From assembly GCF_001547895.1 (NCBI RefSeq), contig NZ_AP014627.1, positions 4,343,501 through 4,407,500 of the forward strand: a stretch of 64,000 nucleotides of DNA, given 5' to 3'. Positions 26,189 to 34,603 of this stretch are shown one piece after another; within the stretch, counting starts at the first letter, position 1, and every line of letters starts with the position of its first letter. Source of the DNA: Pseudomonas sp. Os17. Its GTDB lineage: Bacteria; Pseudomonadota; Gammaproteobacteria; Pseudomonadales; Pseudomonadaceae. The position numbers and the translations under genes were made by a program. Under the pieces are notes generated by a model. It saw only the letters and a program-made list of their open reading frames with translations. It was not told the DNA's origin and ran no database searches.

Positions 26189-26436
26189 GATCGCTCCAGG
26201 GCCGACCCGGCACGACGCGAGTCGGTGGTTGCGGATGGTCGAGGCGTACCCGGGCGGGTTGCCAGGGGCCTGGATCACAGGGGGTAGTGCGTGGCAACAG
26301 TGCCGACACTGGATAAAAGCTAGCGCTGCGCCCCGGCCTGTCAAGCTCAGGCGCCGACCGGCACAGACGCGACGCTGGCGCCCGGGCCCGCCAGCGTGGA
26401 ACCTATTGCCGGTCCCCGTCCGGCCTCAGCCCGCGC

Positions 26437-27330
26437 TCATTGCAGAACGCTGCGCCGGCGCTTGAACGTCCAACCCTGCTGCATCCCGGCGGCGGCCAGC
26501 AGAATCGCGGCGACCCCCAGCCACTGCAACAGCCCCAGGCGATGCCCGAAGGCCAGCCAGTCGACGAAGATCGCCGCGATCGGATAGATGAAGGACAAGG
26601 CGCCGGTCAGCGCGGTCGGCAGCTTCTGGATCGCCCCGTACAACAGCACATACATCACCCCGGTATGCACGATGCCCAGGGTCAGCAGGCTGGCCCAGGC
26701 CGTGGCCTGCTGGGGTGGCTCGGCGAGGTTGGCCCAGGGCGCCAGCAGCAGGACCCCGGTGCAGACCTGGATCAGCGCGATCAGGTGCGGCGGCGTGCCG
26801 CTCAGGCGCTTGATCAGCAACGCGGCGAAGGCATAGAGCAATGCCGCGCCCAGGGCCAGGGCGATGCCCAGCAGATAGTCGCTGCCGGCGTCGCCCTCGG
26901 TGCCATGGGCGCTGACGATGGCCAACATCCCGGCAAAGGACAGGCACAGCCAGAACAGCTTCTGCGGGGTGATCTTCTCTCCCAGGAACAACGCCCCCAG
27001 GGCCACCAGAATGAACGGCTGGACGTTGTACACCGCGGTGCCGATGGCGATCGAGGCCCGGGAGTAGGAACCGAACAGCAACACCCAGTTGCCGACAATC
27101 GCCACGCCGCTGAGCACCGCCAGAAACAGGCTGCGCCGAGTCAGAATATTCCTTCGCAAAAAACCGAAAGTACCGCAAATCAGCAGCAACGCGCCGGCAC
27201 CGAACAGGCAACGCCAGAACACCACGTCCAGCACCGGTTGTCCGGACACCAGAACGAACCAGCCAATGGTTCCGGAAATCAGCATCGCGGCGGTCATTTC
27301 CAGTGATCCGCGACGGGTCAGTGCATCCAT
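26437..27330 (-). CDS. EamA/DMT-family exporter
   Basis: A 297-residue membrane protein with ten predicted helices in two EamA repeats (residues about 10-140 and 150-285). Typical phrases: FWRCLFGAGALLLI, IAIGTAVYNVQPFILVALGALFLGEKIT, and in repeat 2 GIVHTGVMYVLLYGAIQKLP and FIYPIAAIFVDWLAFGHRL. Such transporters export amino acids or other metabolites. The start at 27330 is best spaced from AGGAG; an ATG at 27333 is also possible. It is divergent from an Lrp/AsnC regulator 133 bases away, a common arrangement for amino-acid exporters, so the substrate is probably an amino acid. Confidence 0.92.
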   Translation of the reverse strand: MDALTRRGSLEMTAAMLISGTIGWFVLVSGQPVLDVVFWRCLFGAGALLLICGTFGFLRRNILTRRSLFLAVLSGVAIVGNWVLLFGSYSRASIAIGTAVYNVQPFILVALGALFLGEKITPQKLFWLCLSFAGMLAIVSAHGTEGDAGSDYLLGIALALGAALLYAFAALLIKRLSGTPPHLIALIQVCTGVLLLAPWANLAEPPQQATAWASLLTLGIVHTGVMYVLLYGAIQKLPTALTGALSFIYPIAAIFVDWLAFGHRLGLLQWLGVAAILLAAAGMQQGWTFKRRRSVLQ

Positions 27331-27462
27331 CATCAATCTCCTCTGACAAGGGCCAGATTATGCCCAGCGGCACACGGCCATCGCCAGTTCAAAACCTGGG
27401 CTAGTATGCACTCAGGCCTTTTTTATCAAGGCATAAACGCCCAATCACCTAACGAGGTTGCC

Positions 27463-27900
27463 ATGCTCGATGCCATCGACCAGGCCCTGATCAGTGCCCT
27501 GATGCAGGACTCCCGCCGCTCCCTCAAGGCCCTGGCGCAGATCAGCGGGCTGTCCGCCCCCAGCGTGGCCGAACGCCTGAAAAAACTCGAAGAACGCGGG
27601 GTGATCACCGCCTATACCCTGGAAATCGACCCCAAGTCCCTGGGCTACCAATTGCAGGCCATTGTCCGGATTCGTCCGTTGCCGGGCCGCTTGCAGGAGG
27701 TGGAGCGGCAGATCCTGGCGATTGCCGAGTTCACCGAATGCGACAAGGTCACCGGTGAAGACTGCTTTATCGCTCGGTTGCAGGTGCGCTCCATGGAACA
27801 GCTGGACCGCTTGCTGGACCGACTCAACCATGACGCCGAAACCAACACCGCGATCATCAAGAAATCGCCGATCAAGCGGCGGTTGCCGCCCATGAACTGA
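27463..27900 (+). CDS. Lrp/AsnC-family regulator
   Basis: A 145-residue regulator with an N-terminal helix-turn-helix (LKALAQISGLSAPSVAERLKKLEERGVI, residues 20-47) and a RAM ligand-binding domain (LGYQLQAIVRIRPLPGRLQ; VTGEDCFIARLQVRSMEQLDRLLD). It is divergently placed from the EamA exporter, which it probably controls in response to an amino acid. A hairpin follows at 27912-27937. Confidence 0.93.
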   Translation: MLDAIDQALISALMQDSRRSLKALAQISGLSAPSVAERLKKLEERGVITAYTLEIDPKSLGYQLQAIVRIRPLPGRLQEVERQILAIAEFTECDKVTGEDCFIARLQVRSMEQLDRLLDRLNHDAETNTAIIKKSPIKRRLPPMN

Positions 27901-27911
27901 CCCCGTGAAAT

Positions 27912-27937
27912 GGGCTTTTTCACCGCGGAAAAAGCCC
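27912..27937 (+). terminator. Hairpin after the Lrp/AsnC gene
   Basis: gggctttttc and gaaaaagccc pair perfectly around a 6-base loop, 11 bases after the stop. The T-run is inside the stem, not after it, so terminator strength is doubtful. The rest of the 302-base gap to the response regulator holds a second inverted pair (aacggcct / aggccgtt) and the dyad at 28044-28057, but no gene. Confidence 0.55.
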
Positions 27938-28043
27938 CTGAAAACGGCCTGCAACTGCGGGGTGAAAAGGCCGTTCCAGAGGCGTTTCTTACGAAAAACC
28001 AGCTGACTTCTCGAGCACTTTTCAGAAAGTTTCCCCTTAGGCA

Positions 28044-28057
28044 TAAGACGATTCTTA
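28044..28057. promoter_or_regulatory. TAAGA-N4-TCTTA dyad upstream of the response regulator
   Basis: TAAGACGATTCTTA is a perfect 5-base dyad about 145 bases upstream of the response regulator start. It resembles RcsAB boxes and the inverted heptads bound by BvgA, and the regulator downstream is of that structural class, so autoregulation is plausible. This is a sequence resemblance only. Confidence 0.35.
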
Positions 28058-28202
28058 AAATCTCCCAGACGTCTTTTTGGCGTCAATTTCAGTGATACCC
28101 TGCGAATCCTCTGACGACCCCACTAGCAAAATGCCTGCTCCTTTGCGGAAGCTGCGCATTGTCGTGGGCTCATGCCTGTCGAAAAGCCGAGTACAAGAAC
28201 CC

Positions 28203-28844
28203 ATGCCGATCCGCGTGCAGATAGCCGATGACCATCCCTTGACCCTGATTGGGATACACACCCTGCTGGAAAACCGCGCCGAACTGGAAATCGTTGCCCA
28301 GGCCCACAGCGTGGAAACCCTGTTGGAGAACCTGCAGCGCCAGCCCTGCGACCTGCTGCTGACCGACCTGATGATGCCCGGTGGCGATCAGGTGGATGGG
28401 ATTCGTCTGATCAGACGCCTGCGTTCACGCTACCCGGAGCTGGCCATCGTGGTGATCACCATGCTCGACAACCCGGCGCTGATCAGCAGCCTGCTCAAGC
28501 TCGGAATCCAGGGCCTGGTGAGCAAGCGCGGCCTGCTCAACGACCTGCCCAAGGCCATTGCCGCCAACCCCCGCGCGCCCTTCGTGTCGCCGTCGATCCA
28601 GCATCTGCTGGACACCAGCACCGCCCTGCATGGCAAACCGCTGCTGCAGCCCGAACAGTTGTCGGCCAGAGAGATCGAGGTGCTGCGCCTGTATGGCACC
28701 GGCATGAGCATCGGCGCCATCGCCCAGCACCTGTGCCGCAGCAAACAGACCATCAGCACGCAAAAGAGCAGCGCCATGCGCAAGCTTGGCCTGGACACCT
28801 CGGCCAGCCTGTTCCTGTACATCCAGGAACACGGCCTGAGCTGA
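28203..28844 (+). CDS. BvgA/RcsB-like response regulator
   Basis: A 213-residue two-component regulator. Receiver domain residues 1-125 with the acidic pair in QIADDHPLTLIG, phospho-acceptor Asp55 in LLLTDLMMPGGDQ, and the Lys in GLVSKRG; then a LuxR-type DNA-binding domain from about 148 (LSAREIEVLRLYGTGMSIGAIAQHL; RSKQTISTQKSSAMRKL). The KQTISTQKSSAMRKL recognition region is that of RcsB/BvgA/EvgA. The start at 28203 gives a complete receiver; the frame is open further upstream without support. The partner kinase starts 31 bases downstream. Confidence 0.94.
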   Translation: MPIRVQIADDHPLTLIGIHTLLENRAELEIVAQAHSVETLLENLQRQPCDLLLTDLMMPGGDQVDGIRLIRRLRSRYPELAIVVITMLDNPALISSLLKLGIQGLVSKRGLLNDLPKAIAANPRAPFVSPSIQHLLDTSTALHGKPLLQPEQLSAREIEVLRLYGTGMSIGAIAQHLCRSKQTISTQKSSAMRKLGLDTSASLFLYIQEHGLS

Positions 28845-28875
28845 GCGGTCCTCAAAACTCCGGAGCTTCCCCCCT

Positions 28876-31800
28876 ATGCCCCTGATTTCCCGTCCCCCCC
28901 AGTTCTGGAGGCTGATCCGTGTCTGCCTGCTGTTCAGCTTCATGGTCCTGGTCAGCCTGTTTTTCAGCCTGCCCGCCCACTGCGCCGAGTCGCAAGAGCC
29001 GGGCAATCCGTCTTTGGCCCGGCTGCTGGACATGCGCAGCACCCTGCCCCACAAGGTGCTGCGGGTAGCGACCATCGTGCCCCCCGAGCGGCCCCTGGAA
29101 AGCGCCGGCAACCAGGTGCTCAAGGTGATCTCCGACGAATACCTCAAGCTGATCGGCAAGCAGCTGGGCCTGCGCTTCGAGTACGTCGAGCTGGCCTCGC
29201 CCCAGGACGCGATCCGCGCCCTGCTCGAACACCGTATCGACCTGCTGCCCCGGGCCACCGCGCTGGAAGCGCAGACCCCCGGCCTGTCCCTCAGCCGTCC
29301 GTACCTGAACAACCAGCCGATCATCGTCGGGCGCATCAACGACCAGAGCCTGCCACCGGACCTGGAAGACAAGCGGGTGCTGGTGCTGGACAACTACCTG
29401 GACCTCAAGACCGTCCGCAAGACCTATCCTCGGGCCGACATCAGCGGCGTGCACACCACCGCCCTGGCCCTTGAGCAACTGGCCGGCAAACAGGCCGATG
29501 CCTTTATCAGCGACCGCTTCCGCACCACCCTGTACATGCAGGCCCGCCCCGACCTGCGGCTGCACAGCAAGTTCTATCCACAGTTGCCCGACGCTGGCTT
29601 CGCCTTCGCCGTGCGGCGCGAGGATGCCACCCTGCGGGCGCTGATCGACTACGTGCTCAACGCCATTCCCGAGGAGCACAAGCGGCGGATCCAGAACCAG
29701 TCGAGCCAGGAGCCCTTTCCCTTCGCCCCGACCGAGTCGTTTTCCCTGACCCCCGGCGAACTGAACTGGCTCACCGCGCACCGGCAGATCAATCTGCTGG
29801 CGGAGGAAGCGCCGCCCTACATCTACCGCAATGCCGAGGGCCAGTGGGCCGGACTGAGCATCGATATCCTGCGCACCCTGGCCAGCTCGTTCCGCCTGCA
29901 ACTCAACATTCAGCCCAGTCTGTCCAGGGCCGGCGACCTGGAACAACTGGCCGCCGGCAACGCCGACCTGACCACCCGCGACCTGGGCCTGCCCGACAAC
30001 GCCCGGGGCATCGGCCTGAGCCAGAGCTACGGCACCCGCAACTGGGCCTTTGTGGTGCGTCATGGCGACAGTTCTCCCAGTTCCCTGGACGCCATGCTGG
30101 GACGGCACCTGGCGCTGCCGCGCAACCACCCGCTGCTCGAACACCTGAAACAGCGCTACCCGGACATCCATCTGGTGCTCACCGAGGATCATCGCCAGGC
30201 CCTGAACCTGGTGCTGCAACGTCAGGTCGACGCCACCCTGGACACCCCGGTGGGCACCGAGGCGCTGTCCGGTTCCGGGCTGCAGTTCGGCCTGGCCTTC
30301 GACGCCCTGCCCACGCCCCACCGCTTTGCCGCAGCCCCTGGTGCCAGGGAGTTGCTGAGCGTGCTCGACAAGCTGCTGGACTCCATGGCCAGGAACCCGC
30401 AAAGCGACATCCAGCTGATCGCCAAACAACAGTCCAGCGCCGCGCTCTGGAGCTGGGTCGCCGAGCAGGCCTGGCATGTGGGCGTGGTGATCCTGATCAT
30501 CTTCGTGCTGTCGCTGATCTGGAACTGGCGCCTGAAGATCCAGGTGCGGGAAACCATCTGCGTGCAGACCCGCCTACAGGACAAGCTGGCCTTCCAGTTC
30601 TCCCTGCTCAACGGCCTGCCGACGCCGCTGTATGTCTGCGACCTGGACGGCCGGTTGAGCACCTGCAACCGCGCCTATGAGGAGTTCTTCGCCACCTCCC
30701 AGGAGCAGGTCGAGGGCTGCCTGCCCACCGAGCAGCCGAACATGCCGCGCGACTTCGCCGAGGTGCTGCAAGAGGAGCATCAACTGCTGCTGGCCAATCA
30801 CCGGCCGCGCTTTCTCGACACCAGCCTGTGGATCAAGGAGCAGCAGTACTGCCTCTATCAGTGGCTGGTGCCGTTCTACAACGCCCGCGGAGTCCTGCAA
30901 GGCTTGCTGGGGGGCTGGCTGGACATCTCCGAGCGCAAGAACCTGGAACTCAAATTGCGCGAAGCCAAGCAGATCGCGCAGAAGGCCAGCGCCGCCAAGA
31001 GCGAGTTCCTCGCCTCCATGAGCCACGAGTTGCGCACCCCGCTCAATGCCCTGGTCGGTCTGCTGGAGCTGGAAACCAGCGCCAGCCAGGCGCCCTCGCA
31101 CAACCTGCGGGTGGCCCAGCAATCGGCGACCTCGATGATCGACCTGATCGGCAACATCCTGGATCTGGACAAAATAGAGAGTGGCCTGATGCAACTGGCA
31201 CCCCACCCCACCGCCCTGGAACCCCTGCTCGCCAACGGCCTGGGACTGTTTGCCGTGCAAGCCCGGGAGAAACGCCTGCAACTGAACTTCGACTATCAGG
31301 CCAGCCCCAACCGGCTGTACTGGGTCGACTCGCTACGCCTGCAGCAGATCCTGCACAACCTCTTGAGCAATGCCTTGAAGTTCACCGACCGCGGCCACAT
31401 CCAGGTCACCCTGCGCGAAACCCATGTGCAGGACAGCAACAGCCTGCTGACCCTGAGCGTGCGCGATACCGGCATCGGCATTCCCCTGGCCAACCAGGCG
31501 GGGATTTTCGAGCCCTATCGCCAGGCCACCGCGCGCACCGCCCACCTGTACGGTGGCTCGGGCCTGGGCCTGAGCATCTGCCACCAGCTGGTGCAACTGA
31601 TGGGCGGCCGCATCTGGCTGGAAAGCGAACCCGGACAAGGCTGCTGCATCCACGTCGAACTGCCGGTGAGCTGGCAGACGGCAAACGCGGAAGTGACGGA
31701 AAAACCGGAAGTGCCGCCGATCACCGGCAAAGCCTTGCGGGTGCTGGTGGTGGACGACGTCTCCACCAACGGCCTGGTGCTGACCCTGCAGCTGGAGCGC

Positions 31801-32520
31801 ATCGGTCACGTGGCCGAACACGTCAGCAGTGGCGAAGAAGCCCTGCAGCTGCTGCGCCACCGCCACTACGACGTGTTGATCAGCGACTGCAACATGCCGG
31901 GCATGGACGGCTACAGCCTGGCCCGGGCGGTGCGTGAGGCCGAACAACAGAGCGGGGCCAAGCCGCGGCTGATCGTCGGCTACACCGCCAGCGCCCTGAG
32001 CAACGAAGCGACCCAATGCTCCAACGCCGGGATGAACGATCTGATGATCAAGCCGGTGACCCTGGCCCGGCTGCAGGAAGTCCTGGGCAGCCACACTGGC
32101 GCTGGCGAAGAGCGGGTGCGCGCCTTCGACATCGACCACCTCAAGGACCTGGGGGAAAACAGTCCGACCCTGCACCGACGCATCCTCAACGAACTGACCA
32201 AGAACCTGCAGCAGGAAATCGCCGAACTGCGCACCTGCGTCCTGGCCAATACCCCGCACCTGATCAACGACCTGACCCATCGCCTGAGCGGCGTGGCCTG
32301 CCTGATCAACGCCCAGGACATGGCCAGGACCTGCGACGCCCTGAGAAAGGTCGACGTGAGCCATCCGCCGTCCGTGCGCAACTGCCAGCAAGCGCTGCTC
32401 AGCGCCATGGAGCAGGTCTACGCAGAGGCCCGGAACCAGCTGACCAGCTTGCGCGACCCCCTTGGCAGCGACAGCCCGACCCTGGCCCAGAGCGCACAGA
32501 CCCAAGGCTCGCCACCCTGA
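28876..32520 (+). CDS. BvgS/EvgS-like hybrid sensor histidine kinase
   Basis: A 1214-residue unorthodox kinase. Order: signal segment (residues about 15-36), two tandem periplasmic solute-binding (SBP_bac_3, Venus-flytrap) domains at about 60-265 and 290-510, one membrane helix at about 534-553 (VGVVILIIFVLSLIWNW), a PAS domain at about 570-690, a histidine kinase with phospho-His717 (SHELRTP) and ATP motifs (LLSNALKFTDRG; RDTGIGIP; GGSGLGLSIC), a receiver with Asp1004 (ISDCNMPGMDG), and a C-terminal HPt domain with His1135 (LTHRLSG). All four phosphorelay residues are present. The flytrap domains should sense a small periplasmic ligand; chitin fragments are an attractive guess given the LPMO genes 208 bases downstream. 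Confidence 0.95.
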   Translation: MPLISRPPQFWRLIRVCLLFSFMVLVSLFFSLPAHCAESQEPGNPSLARLLDMRSTLPHKVLRVATIVPPERPLESAGNQVLKVISDEYLKLIGKQLGLRFEYVELASPQDAIRALLEHRIDLLPRATALEAQTPGLSLSRPYLNNQPIIVGRINDQSLPPDLEDKRVLVLDNYLDLKTVRKTYPRADISGVHTTALALEQLAGKQADAFISDRFRTTLYMQARPDLRLHSKFYPQLPDAGFAFAVRREDATLRALIDYVLNAIPEEHKRRIQNQSSQEPFPFAPTESFSLTPGELNWLTAHRQINLLAEEAPPYIYRNAEGQWAGLSIDILRTLASSFRLQLNIQPSLSRAGDLEQLAAGNADLTTRDLGLPDNARGIGLSQSYGTRNWAFVVRHGDSSPSSLDAMLGRHLALPRNHPLLEHLKQRYPDIHLVLTEDHRQALNLVLQRQVDATLDTPVGTEALSGSGLQFGLAFDALPTPHRFAAAPGARELLSVLDKLLDSMARNPQSDIQLIAKQQSSAALWSWVAEQAWHVGVVILIIFVLSLIWNWRLKIQVRETICVQTRLQDKLAFQFSLLNGLPTPLYVCDLDGRLSTCNRAYEEFFATSQEQVEGCLPTEQPNMPRDFAEVLQEEHQLLLANHRPRFLDTSLWIKEQQYCLYQWLVPFYNARGVLQGLLGGWLDISERKNLELKLREAKQIAQKASAAKSEFLASMSHELRTPLNALVGLLELETSASQAPSHNLRVAQQSATSMIDLIGNILDLDKIESGLMQLAPHPTALEPLLANGLGLFAVQAREKRLQLNFDYQASPNRLYWVDSLRLQQILHNLLSNALKFTDRGHIQVTLRETHVQDSNSLLTLSVRDTGIGIPLANQAGIFEPYRQATARTAHLYGGSGLGLSICHQLVQLMGGRIWLESEPGQGCCIHVELPVSWQTANAEVTEKPEVPPITGKALRVLVVDDVSTNGLVLTLQLERIGHVAEHVSSGEEALQLLRHRHYDVLISDCNMPGMDGYSLARAVREAEQQSGAKPRLIVGYTASALSNEATQCSNAGMNDLMIKPVTLARLQEVLGSHTGAGEERVRAFDIDHLKDLGENSPTLHRRILNELTKNLQQEIAELRTCVLANTPHLINDLTHRLSGVACLINAQDMARTCDALRKVDVSHPPSVRNCQQALLSAMEQVYAEARNQLTSLRDPLGSDSPTLAQSAQTQGSPP

Positions 32521-32571
32521 ACCGCACCTCGGTGCGCCGAGTGCCCGGGCCGGCCAACAGGCCCTGGCGCC

Positions 32572-32590
32572 ACTCTCGTACTTGTCTCAT
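32572..32590 (+). promoter_or_regulatory. Shared upstream element, copy 1 (LPMO gene A)
   Basis: ACTCTCGTACTTGTCTCAT ends 138 bases before the LPMO A start. The same element with 2 differences in 19 lies 142 bases before LPMO B (34443-34461). The flanking sequence is otherwise mostly unlike, so the match looks like a conserved promoter or activator site. Confidence 0.6.
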
Positions 32591-32728
32591 TCAACCGCCG
32601 CCCCCTGCTGCCTAACCTTGCGCTGGCTTTCGAGCACAGACAGTCAATGGCGCCAGACTCCCGACGAGTCGCTACGCCAGCTCTCGATTGCTTGTTGAAT
32701 CCAATAACGTCCAATCAGGGAACAATCG

Positions 32729-34285
32729 ATGATCACGCGGCAAACCTTCCAATCATTCCTCAAACTTCCGCTGGCGATGGCTATCGGCATGGCGGCGCTC
32801 AGTGCGCAACAGGCGGCCGCGCACGGCTACATCGAAAACCCCAAGTCCCGCTCGTACATGTGTAGCGCCAAGGGCGGCAACCTGAACACCAACTGCGGCC
32901 CGGTAGCCTACGAGCCACAGAGCGTCGAATACCTGGCCAACGCCAGCCGCGACGGTTTCCCCAGCACCGCCCAGGCCTGCCACGGTGAGTTCACCCGCTG
33001 CGGCCCAGCCAACGGCACCATTGCCGCCGGTGGCCTGCGGCACTTCGCCGCCCTCAACGAGCAGACCGCCAGCCGCTGGACCAAGATGAGCATCAAGCCC
33101 GGGCTGAACACCTTCGACTGGCGCTACACCGCGGTACACGCCACCCGCAACTGGCAGTTCTACATCACCAAGAAAGACTGGAACCCCAACCAGCCGCTGA
33201 CCCGTGATTCGTTCGAAGCGGCGCCGTTGCTGACCGACAACTGGAACAACACCCTGCCGACCAAGACCGGCGGCCTCACCAGCCACAAGGTCAACATTCC
33301 GGCCGACCGCAGCGGCTACCACATCGTCCTGGCCACCTGGATGGTGGGCGACAACACCAACACCTTCTATCAGGTGGTGGACGTGAACATCGAGAACAGC
33401 GAAGTCGCGCCGTCGAGCTGGAAGAACATCGGTGCCGTTCAGCCCGAGGCCTTGAGCATCGGCGACAAGGTCATGACCCGGGTGTTCAACGAGCACGGCG
33501 AACTGTCGGCCAAGCAGGTCACCCTGAACATCGACAGCGCGGAACTGGCCAAGGAAAGCAACTGGCCCAAGGCGCTGGCGGAAAAGGTCAACCGGGCCAA
33601 GCTCGGCTATCAGATCGGTGAGCTCAACGACAAGGACCAGGTGGTGCCGCAGTTCGGCAAGAACAGCATCTTTGTCGACAAGAACAGCGACATCAACAGC
33701 GTGCTGATCGCCAAGGAACAAGCCGCCAAGCCGGCTGAACTCAAGGTCTCCGGCATGCAGTCCGAGTACAGCCTGAAAGACGGCAAGGTCGACCTGCACT
33801 TCAATGCCATCGCTCTGAACGGCGACTTCACCATCACCGCCAGCGTGGTCAATGCCAAGGGCGAAACCGTTGCTCACCAGCAAGCCGACAGTGGCAACAA
33901 TACGCCGCACTTCAGCCTCGCGCTCAAAGGCGTGACAGCGGGCCAGTACGATCTGGTGGTGGTGGCCAAGTCGAAGAAAGGCGAGCTGCTGCAAGAGACC
34001 ATCAGCTTCAAGCTCAAGGCCGAGCCAGAAGTTGAGGAAACCCCGGGCGGCGGTGGCAACGAAGGCGGCACCACTCCCGAGACGCCGGCCAAGTACGACC
34101 ACGTGTTCCCTGAAGGCCTGAAGTCCTACAAGGCCGGCACCCTGGTGCTGCAGCCCAAGGACGGCAAGACCTACCAGTGCAAGCCGTTCCCGTACAGCGG
34201 CTACTGCGTGCAGTGGAAGGCCGGCGTGACCCAGTACGAACCCGGCACCGGCTCTCACTGGCAGATGGCCTGGATCCTCAAGTAA
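32729..34285 (+). CDS. GbpA-like chitin-active lytic polysaccharide monooxygenase (AA10), LPMO A
   Basis: A 518-residue secreted copper enzyme that cleaves chitin oxidatively. Signal peptide 1-31 (ends QQAAA) exposes His32 as mature N-terminus; with His137 (AVHATRNWQ) it forms the copper histidine brace. The AA10 domain covers about 32-205 with CGPANGTIAAGG and TKKDWNPNQPLTRDSF. GbpA-type middle modules follow (about 215-315 and 335-430), then a short Gly/Glu/Thr linker and a C-terminal chitin-binding module of CBM73/CBM5 type (FPEGLKSYKAGTLVLQPKDG; aromatic-rich tail). It lies between a sensor kinase and a type II secretion operon and is the natural cargo of the latter. A terminator follows. 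Confidence 0.93.
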   Translation: MITRQTFQSFLKLPLAMAIGMAALSAQQAAAHGYIENPKSRSYMCSAKGGNLNTNCGPVAYEPQSVEYLANASRDGFPSTAQACHGEFTRCGPANGTIAAGGLRHFAALNEQTASRWTKMSIKPGLNTFDWRYTAVHATRNWQFYITKKDWNPNQPLTRDSFEAAPLLTDNWNNTLPTKTGGLTSHKVNIPADRSGYHIVLATWMVGDNTNTFYQVVDVNIENSEVAPSSWKNIGAVQPEALSIGDKVMTRVFNEHGELSAKQVTLNIDSAELAKESNWPKALAEKVNRAKLGYQIGELNDKDQVVPQFGKNSIFVDKNSDINSVLIAKEQAAKPAELKVSGMQSEYSLKDGKVDLHFNAIALNGDFTITASVVNAKGETVAHQQADSGNNTPHFSLALKGVTAGQYDLVVVAKSKKGELLQETISFKLKAEPEVEETPGGGGNEGGTTPETPAKYDHVFPEGLKSYKAGTLVLQPKDGKTYQCKPFPYSGYCVQWKAGVTQYEPGTGSHWQMAWILK

Positions 34286-34313
34286 CCCGGCAACTCCCCA
34301 GTTGCTCCTTGGG

Positions 34314-34342
34314 GCGTGACGCGCAAGCGTCACGCTCATTTT
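34314..34342 (+). terminator. Rho-independent terminator after LPMO A
   Basis: gcgtgacgc-gcaa-gcgtcacgc is a perfect 9-bp hairpin followed after two bases by a run of seven T. It separates LPMO A from LPMO B, so each has its own promoter. The remaining part of the 318-base gap carries the shared element at 34443 and the leader of LPMO B; no gene is seen. Confidence 0.9.
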
Positions 34343-34442
34343 TTTATCCGGCCGGCGCGCTTTTGCACGCCTGCAAAGGCCCGTCAGACGGGTCGCGCCG
34401 ATCCGCCAAGAATCCAGCAAAAGCTTGTTCTAGAGCCCTTTG

Positions 34443-34461
34443 ACTCTCGTACTCGTCCCAT
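34443..34461 (+). promoter_or_regulatory. Shared upstream element, copy 2 (LPMO gene B)
   Basis: ACTCTCGTACTCGTCCCAT, 17 of 19 bases identical to 32572-32590, ends 142 bases before the LPMO B start. Near-equal distance to the start codons in both genes supports a common transcription start or activator site, perhaps for the response regulator at 28203. Confidence 0.6.
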
Positions 34462-34603
34462 GGGAACACCCGGGAGCAGCACGTAGCCTGTGCTCGCTGG
34501 CAAGGCTGCCGGAACAGCGGACCTCCAAGGTGTCCCATTCCCCCATCACCGGCTCCTCGCAGCGCTTCAACACTCATTTTTCAATTGCTCAAGGCACACA
34601 GGC

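Noticed and set aside
23777..26287. 836-codon plus-strand frame opposite the second FdhF-like gene
   Set aside because: Pure shadow of a strongly conserved minus-strand molybdoenzyme; it also begins inside a REP block.
28077..28202. Upstream extension of the response regulator to 28077
   Set aside because: It would add 42 residues before a receiver domain that is complete from the ATG at 28203.
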